Source of the DNA: Emergencia timonensis
Lineage (GTDB): Bacteria > Bacillota > Clostridia > Peptostreptococcales > Anaerovoracaceae
Assembly (NCBI RefSeq): GCF_900086585.1
Contig: NZ_FLKM01000009.1
Span: 2,046,001 to 2,110,000, forward strand
Direction of reading: 5' to 3'
DNA: 64,000 bases
This document shows positions 1 to 8,425 of the stretch, in pieces; the stretch's first letter is position 1; every line of letters begins with the position of its first letter. The translations under genes were made by a program, and so were the position numbers. Under the pieces are notes generated by a model, which ran no database searches, was not told the DNA's origin, and was given only the letters and a program-made list of their open reading frames with translations.

Positions 1-25
1 TTATTTTCATTTGCTTACCTGCAAA

Positions 26-1057
26 TTACAGTTTCTTTGACAGACGCAGCTGACCGCAGGCCGCATCGATATCCGCTCCCAGTTCACGGCGCACCGTCGC
101 CGGAATGCCGCGCTGCTCTAAGATTTTCTGAAATTCCCCCGCTCTGCCCCTGCTGACCGTATCAAATCCCGACTCCGCCACTTTGTTCAAGGGAATCAGG
201 TTGACATGACAGAGCATACCGCGCAGGATTTTGCACAGCCGTTCTGCATCGCCGTCCGAATCATTGATGCCGCTGACCAAGGTGTATTCAAAGGTGATAC
301 GGCGTCCCGTTTTCTCTGTATAAGCTCTGCAGGTTTCCAGCAAGATGTTCAGAGGATATCTTTTGTTCACCGGCATCATCGCCCCCCTGATTTCGTCAGT
401 GGTTCCATGCAAGGAGATAGCCAGATTTACCTGGGGAAAATCTACAGCGAACCGATCTATCATGTCGGCCAAACCGCAAGTAGATACTGTGATATTGCGC
501 ATGCCGATATTGAGGCCGTTCTTGTCATTGACAATCTTTATGAATGCTGAAAGGTTATCGTAGTTGTCAAAGGGCTCTCCTGTGCCCATAACCACGATAT
601 GGCCGATTTTTTCGCCGGTGTCTGCTTCCGCTTCCATCAATTGAGAAAGAATCTCTCCTGGGCTCAGGTGGCGCTCTAAGCCGTTTCTAGTAGAAGCGCA
701 GAAACGGCATCCCATTCTGCAGCCTGCCTGAGAAGACACGCAGATAGAATTCCCATATTTATACTTCATAAACACACTTTCAATGGTGTTGCCGTCTTCC
801 AGTTCAAAGAGGTATTTTCTCGTACCGTCCGTCTTTGATCTTTGTACTTCAATCAGACTTAGCGTGCCAATATAACAGTTTTCGGTTAATTTTTCCCGAA
901 GTGCTTTGGGCACGTTGTTCATATCGTCAAAGGATTTTACGCCTTTGTAGATCCACTGGAAAATCTGTTTCGCCCGAAAGGCTGGCTGGCCCATGGATTT
1001 GAGCAAGCCCTCCATTTCCGGAAGCTGCAGATTCCGTAAATTTATCTTTTCGTCCAT
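26..1057 (-). CDS. rlmN: 23S rRNA / tRNA adenine-C2 methyltransferase RlmN
   Basis: Radical-SAM enzyme that methylates C2 of adenosine in 23S rRNA and some tRNAs. The [4Fe-4S]-binding CX3CX2C motif is visible (CRMGCRFC), followed by the GTGEP motif and the C-terminal catalytic cysteine in AACGQL. The start at 1057 (MDEKINL) gives 343 residues, the usual family length, and has a strong site (AGGGAG five bases upstream). The frame stays open to an ATG at 1204 that also has a Shine-Dalgarno-like AAGGAAG, so a 49-residue N-terminal extension is possible. The gene runs off toward the left edge; nothing can be said about its downstream neighbour. The family call is firm; the start is less so. Confidence 0.95.
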   Translation of the reverse strand: MDEKINLRNLQLPEMEGLLKSMGQPAFRAKQIFQWIYKGVKSFDDMNNVPKALREKLTENCYIGTLSLIEVQRSKTDGTRKYLFELEDGNTIESVFMKYKYGNSICVSSQAGCRMGCRFCASTRNGLERHLSPGEILSQLMEAEADTGEKIGHIVVMGTGEPFDNYDNLSAFIKIVNDKNGLNIGMRNITVSTCGLADMIDRFAVDFPQVNLAISLHGTTDEIRGAMMPVNKRYPLNILLETCRAYTEKTGRRITFEYTLVSGINDSDGDAERLCKILRGMLCHVNLIPLNKVAESGFDTVSRGRAGEFQKILEQRGIPATVRRELGADIDAACGQLRLSKKL

Positions 1058-1261
1058 AACTCTCCCTTGTCGTTCTATTTCATTATAGATATAAGCGTTT
1101 AGTATGTTCTGCGGTGCATCGTAATAGAAACTGCTGTTGGAATCATCGTTCTTATCACTGGCAACAGAATGGTATGCCTCCAACGGGGCCACTATCATGG
1201 ACATCTTTTCTTCCTTTGCTATGCCCAGTACACCTCTAAATGTTCACTTACATTATCTTTT

Positions 1262-1270
1262 AGTATAGCA
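1262..1270 (-). promoter_or_regulatory. extended -10 promoter candidate for rlmN
   Basis: The minus strand reads TGCTATACT, an extended -10 element, about 60 bases upstream of the 1204 ATG and 200 bases upstream of the 1057 start. No good -35 is present at 17 bases. A near-identical TTTCTGCTATACT occurs upstream of the histidine kinase at 8388-8396. Confidence 0.4.
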
Positions 1271-1314
1271 GAAAAACAAGATTTCTGCACCAAAAAAGTG
1301 GAATTTGCCATTCC

Positions 1315-1395
1315 ATGCTGTCTGTGGCGGTTATGGCACATGTAATCGGATATTACATATGCAAGTGGTTAGATCGTCATCACGACGGCAATTAG
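1315..1395 (+). CDS. 26-residue hydrophobic peptide with KWLDR tail
   Basis: Short reading frame: MLSVAVMAHVIGYY then ICKWLDRHHDGN, stop TAG. It has one hydrophobic segment of about 15 residues and a charged tail, which would make a single-pass membrane peptide. An intrinsic terminator follows 9 bases after the stop, as expected for a small free-standing transcript. No clear ribosome binding site is visible (only AGTGG about 14 bases upstream). I have an impression that short Firmicute ORFs ending in ICKWLD are common near terminators, but cannot verify it. It converges with the minus-strand operon ending at 1558. It could equally be untranslated sequence. Confidence 0.35.
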   Translation: MLSVAVMAHVIGYYICKWLDRHHDGN

Positions 1396-1403
1396 CCCAA
1401 AAG

Positions 1404-1438
1404 AAAAGATCGGAGACTCACACTCTCCGATCTTTTTT
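1404..1438. terminator. bidirectional intrinsic terminator
   Basis: A 13-bp perfect stem (AAAAGATCGGAGA paired with TCTCCGATCTTTT) around a 7-base loop, with T runs on both strands. It can end the short plus-strand unit at 1315-1395 and the minus-strand aminotransferase-nhaC operon whose last gene stops at 1558. Confidence 0.8.
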
Positions 1439-1557
1439 AACTCCAGCAATTTTTAAGCTTCTCGCAGCTGTTAAAAATACAGTATCACGCCCACAGCCTT
1501 CTGTCAATTGCATATAAATGGATGTTCAAAGGCACGAAACGCTCTGCCTTCTTTCTA

Positions 1558-1968
1558 TCAATCGATATTTTCTACATGAATAGCGCTGTTGCGGCTTTTG
1601 GCCATCTGCAGCACCTGGTCCACTTCGTCACGGCTGAACAGCAGACGTCTTGTCATCACATCCTTCAGAAAGTGCATGCCCTGATAGCTGCCACTGTTCC
1701 CTTCCAGATGGATATCCGTAATCTCTTCAAAGCCCCAATGAATGACGTGTTTGAACACGAAAAAATCATATTCCACCGAAATCCCTTCCTCTGTCGCATA
1801 GGTTTCTTTTCCGAAGACCACCGCCAGCAGCAGTACAACACCGATGATGGCTGAATACTTCACAGACGAAAAGATGCTCAGGGCGATGAGCGCGATACCT
1901 GCGATTACTGCCGCCACCCTGGTAGACTTTCGCAGCGCTTTGTCGTCATACGCTTTGATCTTAGCCAT
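1558..1968 (-). CDS. small two-helix membrane protein with PH-like tail
   Basis: 136 residues. A short charged N-terminus is followed by two closely spaced hydrophobic helices (about residues 17-33 and 37-51), then a soluble domain with the feel of bacterial PH-like (YdbT/YcxB type) modules, including the stretch EYDFFVFKHVIHWGFEEITDI. It overlaps the end of nhaC by 8 bases, so translation is probably coupled and it is the last gene of the sigma-54 operon. Function is not recognised; a membrane accessory to the antiporter or a small sensor are both possible. The PH-like assignment is an inference from pattern, not a firm match. Confidence 0.75.
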   Translation of the reverse strand: MAKIKAYDDKALRKSTRVAAVIAGIALIALSIFSSVKYSAIIGVVLLLAVVFGKETYATEEGISVEYDFFVFKHVIHWGFEEITDIHLEGNSGSYQGMHFLKDVMTRRLLFSRDEVDQVLQMAKSRNSAIHVENID

Positions 1969-3418
1969 TGCGTTTCTCTGCCTTTCGTTTTGCTTTCAGT
2001 TCCCTGATCTCAGCCCTGGTCTTTCCGTCATATTCCTTGTATTTGATGCCGATACCCATATAGGAAATCACGATGGCCAGAACCGGGTTGATCAGATTCA
2101 TGAAAGCATAAGGCATAAATGCCCAGTTGGACACGCCCAAAGTTGCAGACTGATAGGCTCCGCAGCCGTTCCAAGGGATCATCGGCGACCAGAGCGTTGC
2201 GCCGTCTTCCGTGGTTCTTGAGAGGAAACTCCTGCTCAGTCCTTTTTTATCAAATGCTTTCGTGTACATTCTTCCTGGAACCAGAATAGCCAGATATTGG
2301 TCAGTCAGAACGATATCGCAGAGGATACCGGTCACGATGGTACAGAGGACAAGACCGCCCACTGTTTTCACCCGTTTCACCAGGCCGCCCAGCAGCACTT
2401 CTACGAACCCGCATTTCTCTAGGACACCGCCGAAGAACAGGGCGAACATGATCAGAGAAATGGTCCACATCATAGAGTCGATGCCGCCTCTGTTGAGCAG
2501 ATTATCTGCAACGGCATTTCCGCTTTCGATGGAAAATCCGGTCTGCAGGCCGCCAAAGACATCGGCAAAGGATGCCCCCTGGGCGGTCATGGCGACAATA
2601 CCGCCGCAGGCAGCCGCCAAAAGGAGAGACGGGATTGCCGGAATCTTCTTCACTGCGCCGAAAATAACCACCAGTACTGGCAGCATGATCCACGGCGACA
2701 GATAGAAGTTATCGGCAATTGCATTCTGAATGTCCAGAGCCAGTGAGGCGTCGTAGCCGGATTCGTCGATGACCATGGCGCCTACGATGCCGTAAAGAAC
2801 CAGTGCGATGAGAAATGACGGAATCGTCGTCGTCATCATAGCGCTGACGTGATCATACAGCGGGGTTTCTGCGCCGGCTGCCGCTACATTGGTGCTGTCA
2901 GAAAGAGGAGACAGCTTATCGCCGGTGTAGGCGCCGGAAATGACCATACCTGCAGCAAGAGCCGGATTGATACCCAGTCCCATGGCGATTCCCATCAGCG
3001 CCACGCCTACTGTTCCTGAGGCCGTCCAAGACGAACCGGTTGCCAGTCCCACGATAGCGGTCAGAACTGCGCCTACTACGAGGAAGGCACCCGGGGAAAT
3101 CAAGTCTAGTCCATAATAGACCATGGCCGGCATGGTGCCTGACCATACCCAGGAGCCGATCAGCATGCCCACGCACATGATAATCAGCAGGGCTTCTACG
3201 GTCCTTCTGATGCTGTCAAAAGCGCCTGCGGCGATGTCCGCCCAAGTGTATCCGCACTTTACTGCAACTAGAGATGCGACAACGCAGGATGCCACAATAG
3301 GCATGTGAGGGTCCAGCCCCCATTTTACAGTGCTCAGTATAATGATGACCATCATAAAGATTACTGGAATCATTGCTTCCCAGACCTTTGGCAGCCTAGG
3401 TTTTCTTTCTTTTGCCAT
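1961..3418 (-). CDS. nhaC: NhaC-family Na+/H+ antiporter
   Basis: 485-residue polytopic membrane protein of the NhaC/ion-transporter superfamily. Typical features include Gly/Ala-rich helices, the conserved segment SGAYTGDKLSPLSDSTNVAA, and the TEDGATLWSPMIPWNGCGA region near residues 385-405. Family members exchange Na+ for H+ or, in some clades, carboxylates or malate/lactate. The start at 3418 (MAKERK) is set by AGGAGGAATTATC directly upstream; an in-frame ATG six codons earlier lacks a site. It follows the class III aminotransferase by 81 bases and overlaps the next small gene. Its place behind an aminotransferase suggests it imports or exports the aminotransferase substrate or product; that is inference. 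Confidence 0.9.
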   Translation of the reverse strand: MAKERKPRLPKVWEAMIPVIFMMVIIILSTVKWGLDPHMPIVASCVVASLVAVKCGYTWADIAAGAFDSIRRTVEALLIIMCVGMLIGSWVWSGTMPAMVYYGLDLISPGAFLVVGAVLTAIVGLATGSSWTASGTVGVALMGIAMGLGINPALAAGMVISGAYTGDKLSPLSDSTNVAAAGAETPLYDHVSAMMTTTIPSFLIALVLYGIVGAMVIDESGYDASLALDIQNAIADNFYLSPWIMLPVLVVIFGAVKKIPAIPSLLLAAACGGIVAMTAQGASFADVFGGLQTGFSIESGNAVADNLLNRGGIDSMMWTISLIMFALFFGGVLEKCGFVEVLLGGLVKRVKTVGGLVLCTIVTGILCDIVLTDQYLAILVPGRMYTKAFDKKGLSRSFLSRTTEDGATLWSPMIPWNGCGAYQSATLGVSNWAFMPYAFMNLINPVLAIVISYMGIGIKYKEYDGKTRAEIRELKAKRKAEKRNG

Positions 3419-3470
3419 GATAATTCCTCCTAACAAATGTAATTCTAAATTAAGTAAATGAGTAAGTATA

Positions 3471-3494
3471 TATATACGGCTTACGCCATATATA
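3471..3494 (-). other. intergenic hairpin between aminotransferase and nhaC
   Basis: Two 10-base arms (TATATACGGC and GCCATATATA, one mismatch) around a 4-base loop. There is no T run after it, so it is more likely an mRNA processing or stability element than a terminator. Confidence 0.4.
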
Positions 3495-3499
3495 GCAAA

Positions 3500-4876
3500 T
3501 CATAGTATCAGCTCCGGTCCGATTTCTTCTATCACCGGCAGCATCTGCGTCAGAGCCGTTTCCACCTGCTGGAGACCGAAGCGGACGTCTGCTTCCTCCA
3601 TAGCGGTGGACATGCAGAACATCCCACGCTCCGCGTTGAATACGCCTTTGGTCAGCAGGAGCATATAAAGCAGCTTGTTCAGCTCTTCATGGGATGCGGC
3701 AACGTCTCTGTAATTACGCACTTCTTTATCTGTAAACAGAATATTGTAGATCGACCCTTCTCCGCTGACTTTCATGTTCAGACCGAGGCGGTGATAAATG
3801 TTTCTTACCTCTTCAACGAACAGCCGTCCCAAACCGTTGACATGATCGACTGCATCCTGATCGTAGCATTCCATAGCCGCCAACCCTGCCGCCATAGTCA
3901 CCGCATTGCCGTTAAAGGTGCCTGAATGGTACATCTTCTTCCGTCTCGGATCGTACAGTTCCATAATTTCTCTTTTGCCGCCAAAAGCGCCGACAGGCGT
4001 CCCGCCGCCGATAATTTTTCCTAACGTGGTCAAATCTGGTGTCACACCGTAAAATTTCTGCGCTCCGCCCAGAGACAACCTTCCAGTGACCACCTCGTCA
4101 AAGATCAGAACGATATTGTACTGTCTAGTGACGTCTCTCAGGAAGGTCAGATATTCCTTTGTCGGCGTAATCTGTCCTGCCGAACCCATAATCGGCTCAA
4201 TAATCAGGCAAGCTGTTTCCTTATAGTTTTCTTCTATGACCGTTCTAGTTCTCTCGATATCGTTAAAAGGCACGACCAAAACATCTTTCAGCGCATTAGC
4301 AGAAACCCCTCTGCTCTCAGGAATCACCTTAATCTGATCCAGCGAACCCGCTTTTTTGATATTGGGATCTACGCTGGCCTCAAATACATCTGTAGTGCCG
4401 TGATATCCGCCCTCTGTCTTGATGATCTTAGACTTTCCCGTAAAAGCTCTGGCAATGCGCAATGCATGCATATTTGCTTCTGTTCCAGAATTGGTAAATC
4501 GTACTAATTCCAACCCGGGAAAACGTTCTGTCAGCAGTCGGGCAAGACGAAGCTGCGCTTCAAACGGCGCTGTAAATGCGCTGCCTAAGGAAATCTGCTT
4601 CTGTACTGCTTCTACGGTTGGCCGATGGCCGTGGCCGTGAATGAGAGAGGTATAATTGTTCTGGAAATCCAAGAGCTTGTGCCCGTCCACGTCATAGAGA
4701 TAGGGGCCGTTGCCTTTTTCGATAAAATTAGGGTAGGGCAGAAAAAAAGTAGCCGTCCGTGTATCGCCCCCAGGCAGAAACCTGCACGCCTCCCTGTATA
4801 ACTCCAGTGACAAAGGCCGTCCCGCGGCATATTGTTCCTTCACTTTTTCCATGGCTTCTGTAAAGCGCTGATTCAT
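3500..4876 (-). CDS. class III aminotransferase (glutamate-1-semialdehyde aminomutase-like)
   Basis: 458-residue PLP enzyme of the class III aminotransferase family, closest in feel to the glutamate-1-semialdehyde aminomutase branch. Visible landmarks are the NSGTEAN motif that holds the cofactor phosphate, GYHG, FDEVVTG with the PLP-ring aspartate, and the Schiff-base lysine in LGKIIGGG near residue 285. There are no heme genes nearby, so a catabolic role on an amine or amino acid is likelier than tetrapyrrole synthesis. The start at 4876 follows AGGAGG by 8 bases; a GTG three codons earlier is less likely. It is the first gene behind the sigma-54 promoter at 4908-4923, with nhaC and a small membrane protein downstream. 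The substrate cannot be read from sequence. Confidence 0.88.
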   Translation of the reverse strand: MNQRFTEAMEKVKEQYAAGRPLSLELYREACRFLPGGDTRTATFFLPYPNFIEKGNGPYLYDVDGHKLLDFQNNYTSLIHGHGHRPTVEAVQKQISLGSAFTAPFEAQLRLARLLTERFPGLELVRFTNSGTEANMHALRIARAFTGKSKIIKTEGGYHGTTDVFEASVDPNIKKAGSLDQIKVIPESRGVSANALKDVLVVPFNDIERTRTVIEENYKETACLIIEPIMGSAGQITPTKEYLTFLRDVTRQYNIVLIFDEVVTGRLSLGGAQKFYGVTPDLTTLGKIIGGGTPVGAFGGKREIMELYDPRRKKMYHSGTFNGNAVTMAAGLAAMECYDQDAVDHVNGLGRLFVEEVRNIYHRLGLNMKVSGEGSIYNILFTDKEVRNYRDVAASHEELNKLLYMLLLTKGVFNAERGMFCMSTAMEEADVRFGLQQVETALTQMLPVIEEIGPELIL

Positions 4877-4907
4877 CTTTAACACCTCCTGTTTTACTAA
4901 TATTTAT

Positions 4908-4923
4908 AGCAAAAACCGTGCCA
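4908..4923 (-). promoter_or_regulatory. sigma-54 (RpoN) promoter, -24/-12 type
   Basis: The minus strand reads TGGCACGGTTTTTGCT: the -24 element TGGCAC, five bases, then the -12 element TTGCT, an essentially perfect match to the RpoN consensus. It lies 32 bases upstream of the aminotransferase start. About 20-40 bases further upstream is an inverted repeat, TCGAAA-AA-TTTCGA, that could be an activator site. The sigma-54 activator gene (5019-6392) is immediately upstream. Confidence 0.93.
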
Positions 4924-4998
4924 CAGCTTTCACCCTGTTGTTTCGTCGAAATTTTTCGATTTTTGCTATCTGCAGCATGAAATTTATTTCGCACTACC

Positions 4999-5028
4999 AA
5001 AAAACCGTGAAATTCATTTCACGGTTTT
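4999..5028 (-). terminator. terminator of the sigma-54 activator gene
   Basis: A 13-bp stem AAAACCGTGAAAT / ATTTCACGGTTTT with a 2-base centre, followed by a T run on the minus strand. The stop codon of the activator gene lies inside the stem. The perfect palindrome could also serve as an upstream binding site for the aminotransferase promoter. Confidence 0.75.
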
Positions 5029-6392
5029 GGGTCTATCTTGTATTCGTTGATCTTGTTCCAAAGCTGCCTGGGGGTGATACCCAGGTTGCCTGCACATCTG
5101 GTCACATTGCCTCCGCTCTCCTGCAAAGCTTTCTCGATATACTGTTTTTCAAAAGCGGTTCGGGCTTCCCTGAGGGGCAGATTTTGATCGACGATCACGC
5201 CCCTTCTGCCCGACGCGACATGAAGGGAGACGGGCAGGTCCTCTGCTGCGACGACACCGTCTTCACTGAGGGCCACCATTCGCTCGATGATGTTCTTCAG
5301 CTCCCGCACGTTGCCGGGATAATCATAATTTAGCAGAACCGACATGGCGGAGTCCTCCACCTTGACGATCTTTTTCTTCTGCTCCATCTCGATTTTGCGC
5401 AGGAAGAAATCGATTAGGCCGGGCAGATCTTCTTTTCTCTCTCTGATGGGAGGAATAACCATGGTCAGCGTATTGATTCTGTACAGCAGATCCTCTCGAA
5501 ATCTGCCGCTTGCAATCTCGCTCTCCGGCATTTTGTTCGTTGCGGAAATCAATCTCACATCCAGATCGATGGACTTGTTGCTGCCGATCCGTTCAATCTT
5601 CTTATTCTCTAAAACACGCAGCAGCTTCCCCTGCAGGCTCAGAGGCAGATCACAGATTTCGTCCAGAAAAAGGGTGCCGAAATTTGCCTCTTCAAACTTG
5701 CCGATTCGTTTTGCCATCGCGCCGGTAAAGGCGCCTTTCTCGTGACCGAACAGTTCTGATTCGATGACACCTTCCGGGTATGCCTGGCAGTTGATGGGCA
5801 CAAAAGGCTCTTTGCAGCGGCCGCCTCTGCTGTGGATGTAGTTGGCGAAAACTTCTTTACCCACCCCTGACTCGCCCAGCAGTAATACGTTGATATTGGT
5901 ATTCGCCGTCTTGTCACAGAGATCCAACAATTTGAGAAAAGTCTCGTTTTGGGACTGCAGGAACATATTTTCGCTGTTCTGGTTTTTCAGCAGAATATTG
6001 CTCTTCTCTTCCAACCGTTTCAGCTTTGCCAGCCGTTCGACTTTGATTATCAGTTCTTCCAGATCATTGCTCTTTACAAAATAGTCCTTTGCGCCGTATT
6101 TGATGGTGTCCACCGCGCTTTCGATGGAACCGTAAGCCGTCATAACGATGATATCCAGATCCAGGCTGCTGCCAGTCAGCTCCTTGATCAGTTCTTCACC
6201 GTCCATCTCCGGCATACGCAGATCGGTGATGACCAGATGGACTTCGTGATCTCTGACAAATTCTATCGCTTCCCGGCCGTTGGAACAGGCGTCTGTGTGA
6301 TACCCTGCTCCGTCTAAAATCAAGGAAACCACCTTCTGATATTCTGGTTCATCATCCACGATCAAAATTCTGTATCCGGCTTTGCTATTCAT
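5019..6392 (-). CDS. NtrC-type sigma-54-dependent response regulator
   Basis: 457 residues in three parts. A receiver domain (about 8-120) has the phospho-acceptor D57 in LVITDLRMP. An AAA+ sigma-54 interaction domain (about 150-385) has Walker A GESGVGKE, the sigma-54-contacting GAFTGA loop and the FLDEICDLP Walker B. A Fis-type helix-turn-helix lies at the C-terminus (VTRCAGNLGITPRQLWNKI). The start at 6392 has GGAGGACAGAAG in front and overlaps the end of the kinase gene by 8 bases, so the pair is translationally coupled. It is the obvious activator for the RpoN promoter 100 bases downstream of its stop. The regulatory link is inferred from context. Confidence 0.95.
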   Translation of the reverse strand: MNSKAGYRILIVDDEPEYQKVVSLILDGAGYHTDACSNGREAIEFVRDHEVHLVITDLRMPEMDGEELIKELTGSSLDLDIIVMTAYGSIESAVDTIKYGAKDYFVKSNDLEELIIKVERLAKLKRLEEKSNILLKNQNSENMFLQSQNETFLKLLDLCDKTANTNINVLLLGESGVGKEVFANYIHSRGGRCKEPFVPINCQAYPEGVIESELFGHEKGAFTGAMAKRIGKFEEANFGTLFLDEICDLPLSLQGKLLRVLENKKIERIGSNKSIDLDVRLISATNKMPESEIASGRFREDLLYRINTLTMVIPPIRERKEDLPGLIDFFLRKIEMEQKKKIVKVEDSAMSVLLNYDYPGNVRELKNIIERMVALSEDGVVAAEDLPVSLHVASGRRGVIVDQNLPLREARTAFEKQYIEKALQESGGNVTRCAGNLGITPRQLWNKINEYKIDPKP

Positions 6393-8352
6393 CTTCTGTC
6401 CTCCTTGTCGGTATTTCAATATAAAAGGTCGTGCCCTCTCCTTCTGCGCTTTCTGCGCGGATATTTCCTCCGATCTGCTCCAGCTGCGAACTGATGATAT
6501 AAAGTCCCAGCCCTGTGCCCTGTTCTTTATCTGTATAAAATGGATTGAAAATCTTCAAAAGTTTCTCACTGCTGACACCGCAGCCGTTGTCTCTGAATAG
6601 GATATGCACCGCGTCTTCCTCTGCGGCAGCGCGGATCTCAATTCTTCCCTGCCGTTCCACCTTTTCGAGAGCCTCGATGCTGTTGTTGAGCAAATTGATG
6701 ATGATCATTTTCATCAAGTCCTCATTGAGATAGACGGGAACACTTCTTCCTGATTCCAGGCAATAGTCGCAGGTGATGTTCCTCTTTGTCATCTGTTCTT
6801 TTTCCAGTCGCAGAATGTTGCTGATCAGCTCGTCCAGATCCACTTCCTGACACTCGTCGCTGGACAGCTTGGAGAATTTCAGCAGACTTTCAATCAAGCC
6901 GTTAATGCGGTTGATCGAGTCGTTAATCACTGCCACAGCGTGCGTTCCATCTTCTCCGGTGCAGAAATTTCTGATCAGGTACATGTAGCTTCTGATTAAT
7001 CCCAGCGGATTTCTGATCTCATGGGCAAGGCCCGCGGAAAGCTGCCCTACGGCAATCATCTTCTCTTCCTGGATATTTCTGATTTCGTTGATATACCTGC
7101 GGGTGCAGTCCTCTAGTATGTAAAGCCGCTTCTGCTCGTCGGTCAGGTCGATGGTCTTTTTGATGTAATAGTGCTGATCCAGCCGGAACACCTTTTCATC
7201 GTCTCTGTCAAAGAACCGCTGCAGCGCGCTGTTCTCTGAGACTGAAGTCTTCTGCAGCTGCTCCTTGGCTGCACCCGTAATCCTGCAAAGCTCCCGGTTG
7301 ACCTCGTTGATGGTGCCATCTTCTTCTGCAATGATCAGCCCCCGGTCCAGGGTATCGATGATCAGCCGCAGCTGCTCTTTGCTGTGCAGCAGTTCCCTGG
7401 TCTTGTCCGTCACCTTCTTTGCCGTCGAAAGGTTCCATACGGTAAAGGCTACAAGAGAGATCAGGAAACTCAAGGCAACCTTATAAATAAAGTCCACTTC
7501 CTGCATATCCACCATCTCCGGCTCCAGAACCCCGAACCACTTGCTCTGGGTCTTCGCAATGAGATTTTTCTTTTTCATGGACAGGATTCCCTTATTGAAA
7601 GCGCTGAGCAGTTGTTTCTGTGATTTTTCTATAGCAATGCACACTTCTTTCCTTGAAAAGGAATACTTTAGGAACCTGTAATACTGATCCGTCCGTTTCT
7701 GATTCAGGTGGTAGGATATCTTGGTCTCGTCTCCGGCAACCACTTCTACCCGGTCGGTTTTCAGCATGTCCAGGGCCTGGTCAAAATCCTCCGCATAGAC
7801 GATCTGGATGTTCTTATGCCCGTAAAGTTCCTTGATTCTGTCAGCAGAATCCGCCTCTGTCCGTTCTACGGCAATGCGCACATCTTTGATATCCTTGATA
7901 TTCTGAAATGAAGATTCGTCTTTGACCAGCATCTTTCCGTGCATGATGTAAAGGGGTTCCGTAAAATAGTAGTCGTCTGCCGGCAGATCTCCTCGTTCAG
8001 CAATGACTGCCTGGAATTGTTTCTGCTGCAGCCCTCTCGCCAGAGCCTCCGTCCGCTCCAATTTAACGGAGATTGCATTTTCTACTTCTATGGAAAGCTG
8101 CGAGAGAAAATCAATCAAGATGCCGTCATTCTCGTCCTCCTCGTTGACAAAAGAGAGCGGCAGATCGTTGTACTTAACGCCGCAGACGAGATCCGTATCA
8201 TTGAGGTAGTCTTGTTCTTCTTTCGTCAGTGCAAAGCTGTATTTGATAAAATCAATCCAATTCAGATTGTATCTGATCAAAACGTCCAGCGCCCCGGCAA
8301 AGGCCGTCACCAAAACACTGCCTGCAATCAGAAAGGCGAGTCCTCGTTTCAT
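6385..8352 (-). CDS. sensor histidine kinase with periplasmic solute-binding (SBP_bac_3-like) domain
   Basis: 655-residue membrane kinase. An N-terminal signal/anchor helix (about 1-22) precedes an extracytoplasmic module (about 45-275) resembling family-3 solute-binding proteins (LVCGVKYNDLPLSF, IKDVRIAVERTEA, VEVVAGDETKISYHL). A second membrane helix (about 295-315), a PAS domain (LIIDTLDRGLIIAEEDGTI), a HisKA box with AHEIRNPLG, and a HATPase domain (NLLNNSIEAL, DNGCGV, GTGLGL) follow. The start at 8352 (MKRGLAF) is supported by AGGTGG just upstream; longer in-frame starts have none. Binding an amino acid or amine outside the cell and passing the signal to the coupled sigma-54 activator is the likely role. 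Confidence 0.92.
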   Translation of the reverse strand: MKRGLAFLIAGSVLVTAFAGALDVLIRYNLNWIDFIKYSFALTKEEQDYLNDTDLVCGVKYNDLPLSFVNEEDENDGILIDFLSQLSIEVENAISVKLERTEALARGLQQKQFQAVIAERGDLPADDYYFTEPLYIMHGKMLVKDESSFQNIKDIKDVRIAVERTEADSADRIKELYGHKNIQIVYAEDFDQALDMLKTDRVEVVAGDETKISYHLNQKRTDQYYRFLKYSFSRKEVCIAIEKSQKQLLSAFNKGILSMKKKNLIAKTQSKWFGVLEPEMVDMQEVDFIYKVALSFLISLVAFTVWNLSTAKKVTDKTRELLHSKEQLRLIIDTLDRGLIIAEEDGTINEVNRELCRITGAAKEQLQKTSVSENSALQRFFDRDDEKVFRLDQHYYIKKTIDLTDEQKRLYILEDCTRRYINEIRNIQEEKMIAVGQLSAGLAHEIRNPLGLIRSYMYLIRNFCTGEDGTHAVAVINDSINRINGLIESLLKFSKLSSDECQEVDLDELISNILRLEKEQMTKRNITCDYCLESGRSVPVYLNEDLMKMIIINLLNNSIEALEKVERQGRIEIRAAAEEDAVHILFRDNGCGVSSEKLLKIFNPFYTDKEQGTGLGLYIISSQLEQIGGNIRAESAEGEGTTFYIEIPTRRTEDE

Positions 8353-8387
8353 AATCCACCTGCTTCCTTGGGAAAATCTTATCCACA

Positions 8388-8396
8388 GTATAGCAG
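8388..8396 (-). promoter_or_regulatory. extended -10 promoter candidate for the kinase-regulator pair
   Basis: The minus strand reads TGCTATACT 36 bases upstream of the kinase start, in the 73-base gap after the acetyltransferase gene. No consensus -35 is seen. Confidence 0.4.
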
Positions 8397-8425
8397 AAAA
8401 CTCGGCTACCTGCATCAAAAAATCG

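Noticed and set aside
3471..3494. Second sigma-54 promoter or terminator before nhaC
   Set aside because: There is no TGGCAC-N5-TTGC pattern and no T run; only a hairpin.
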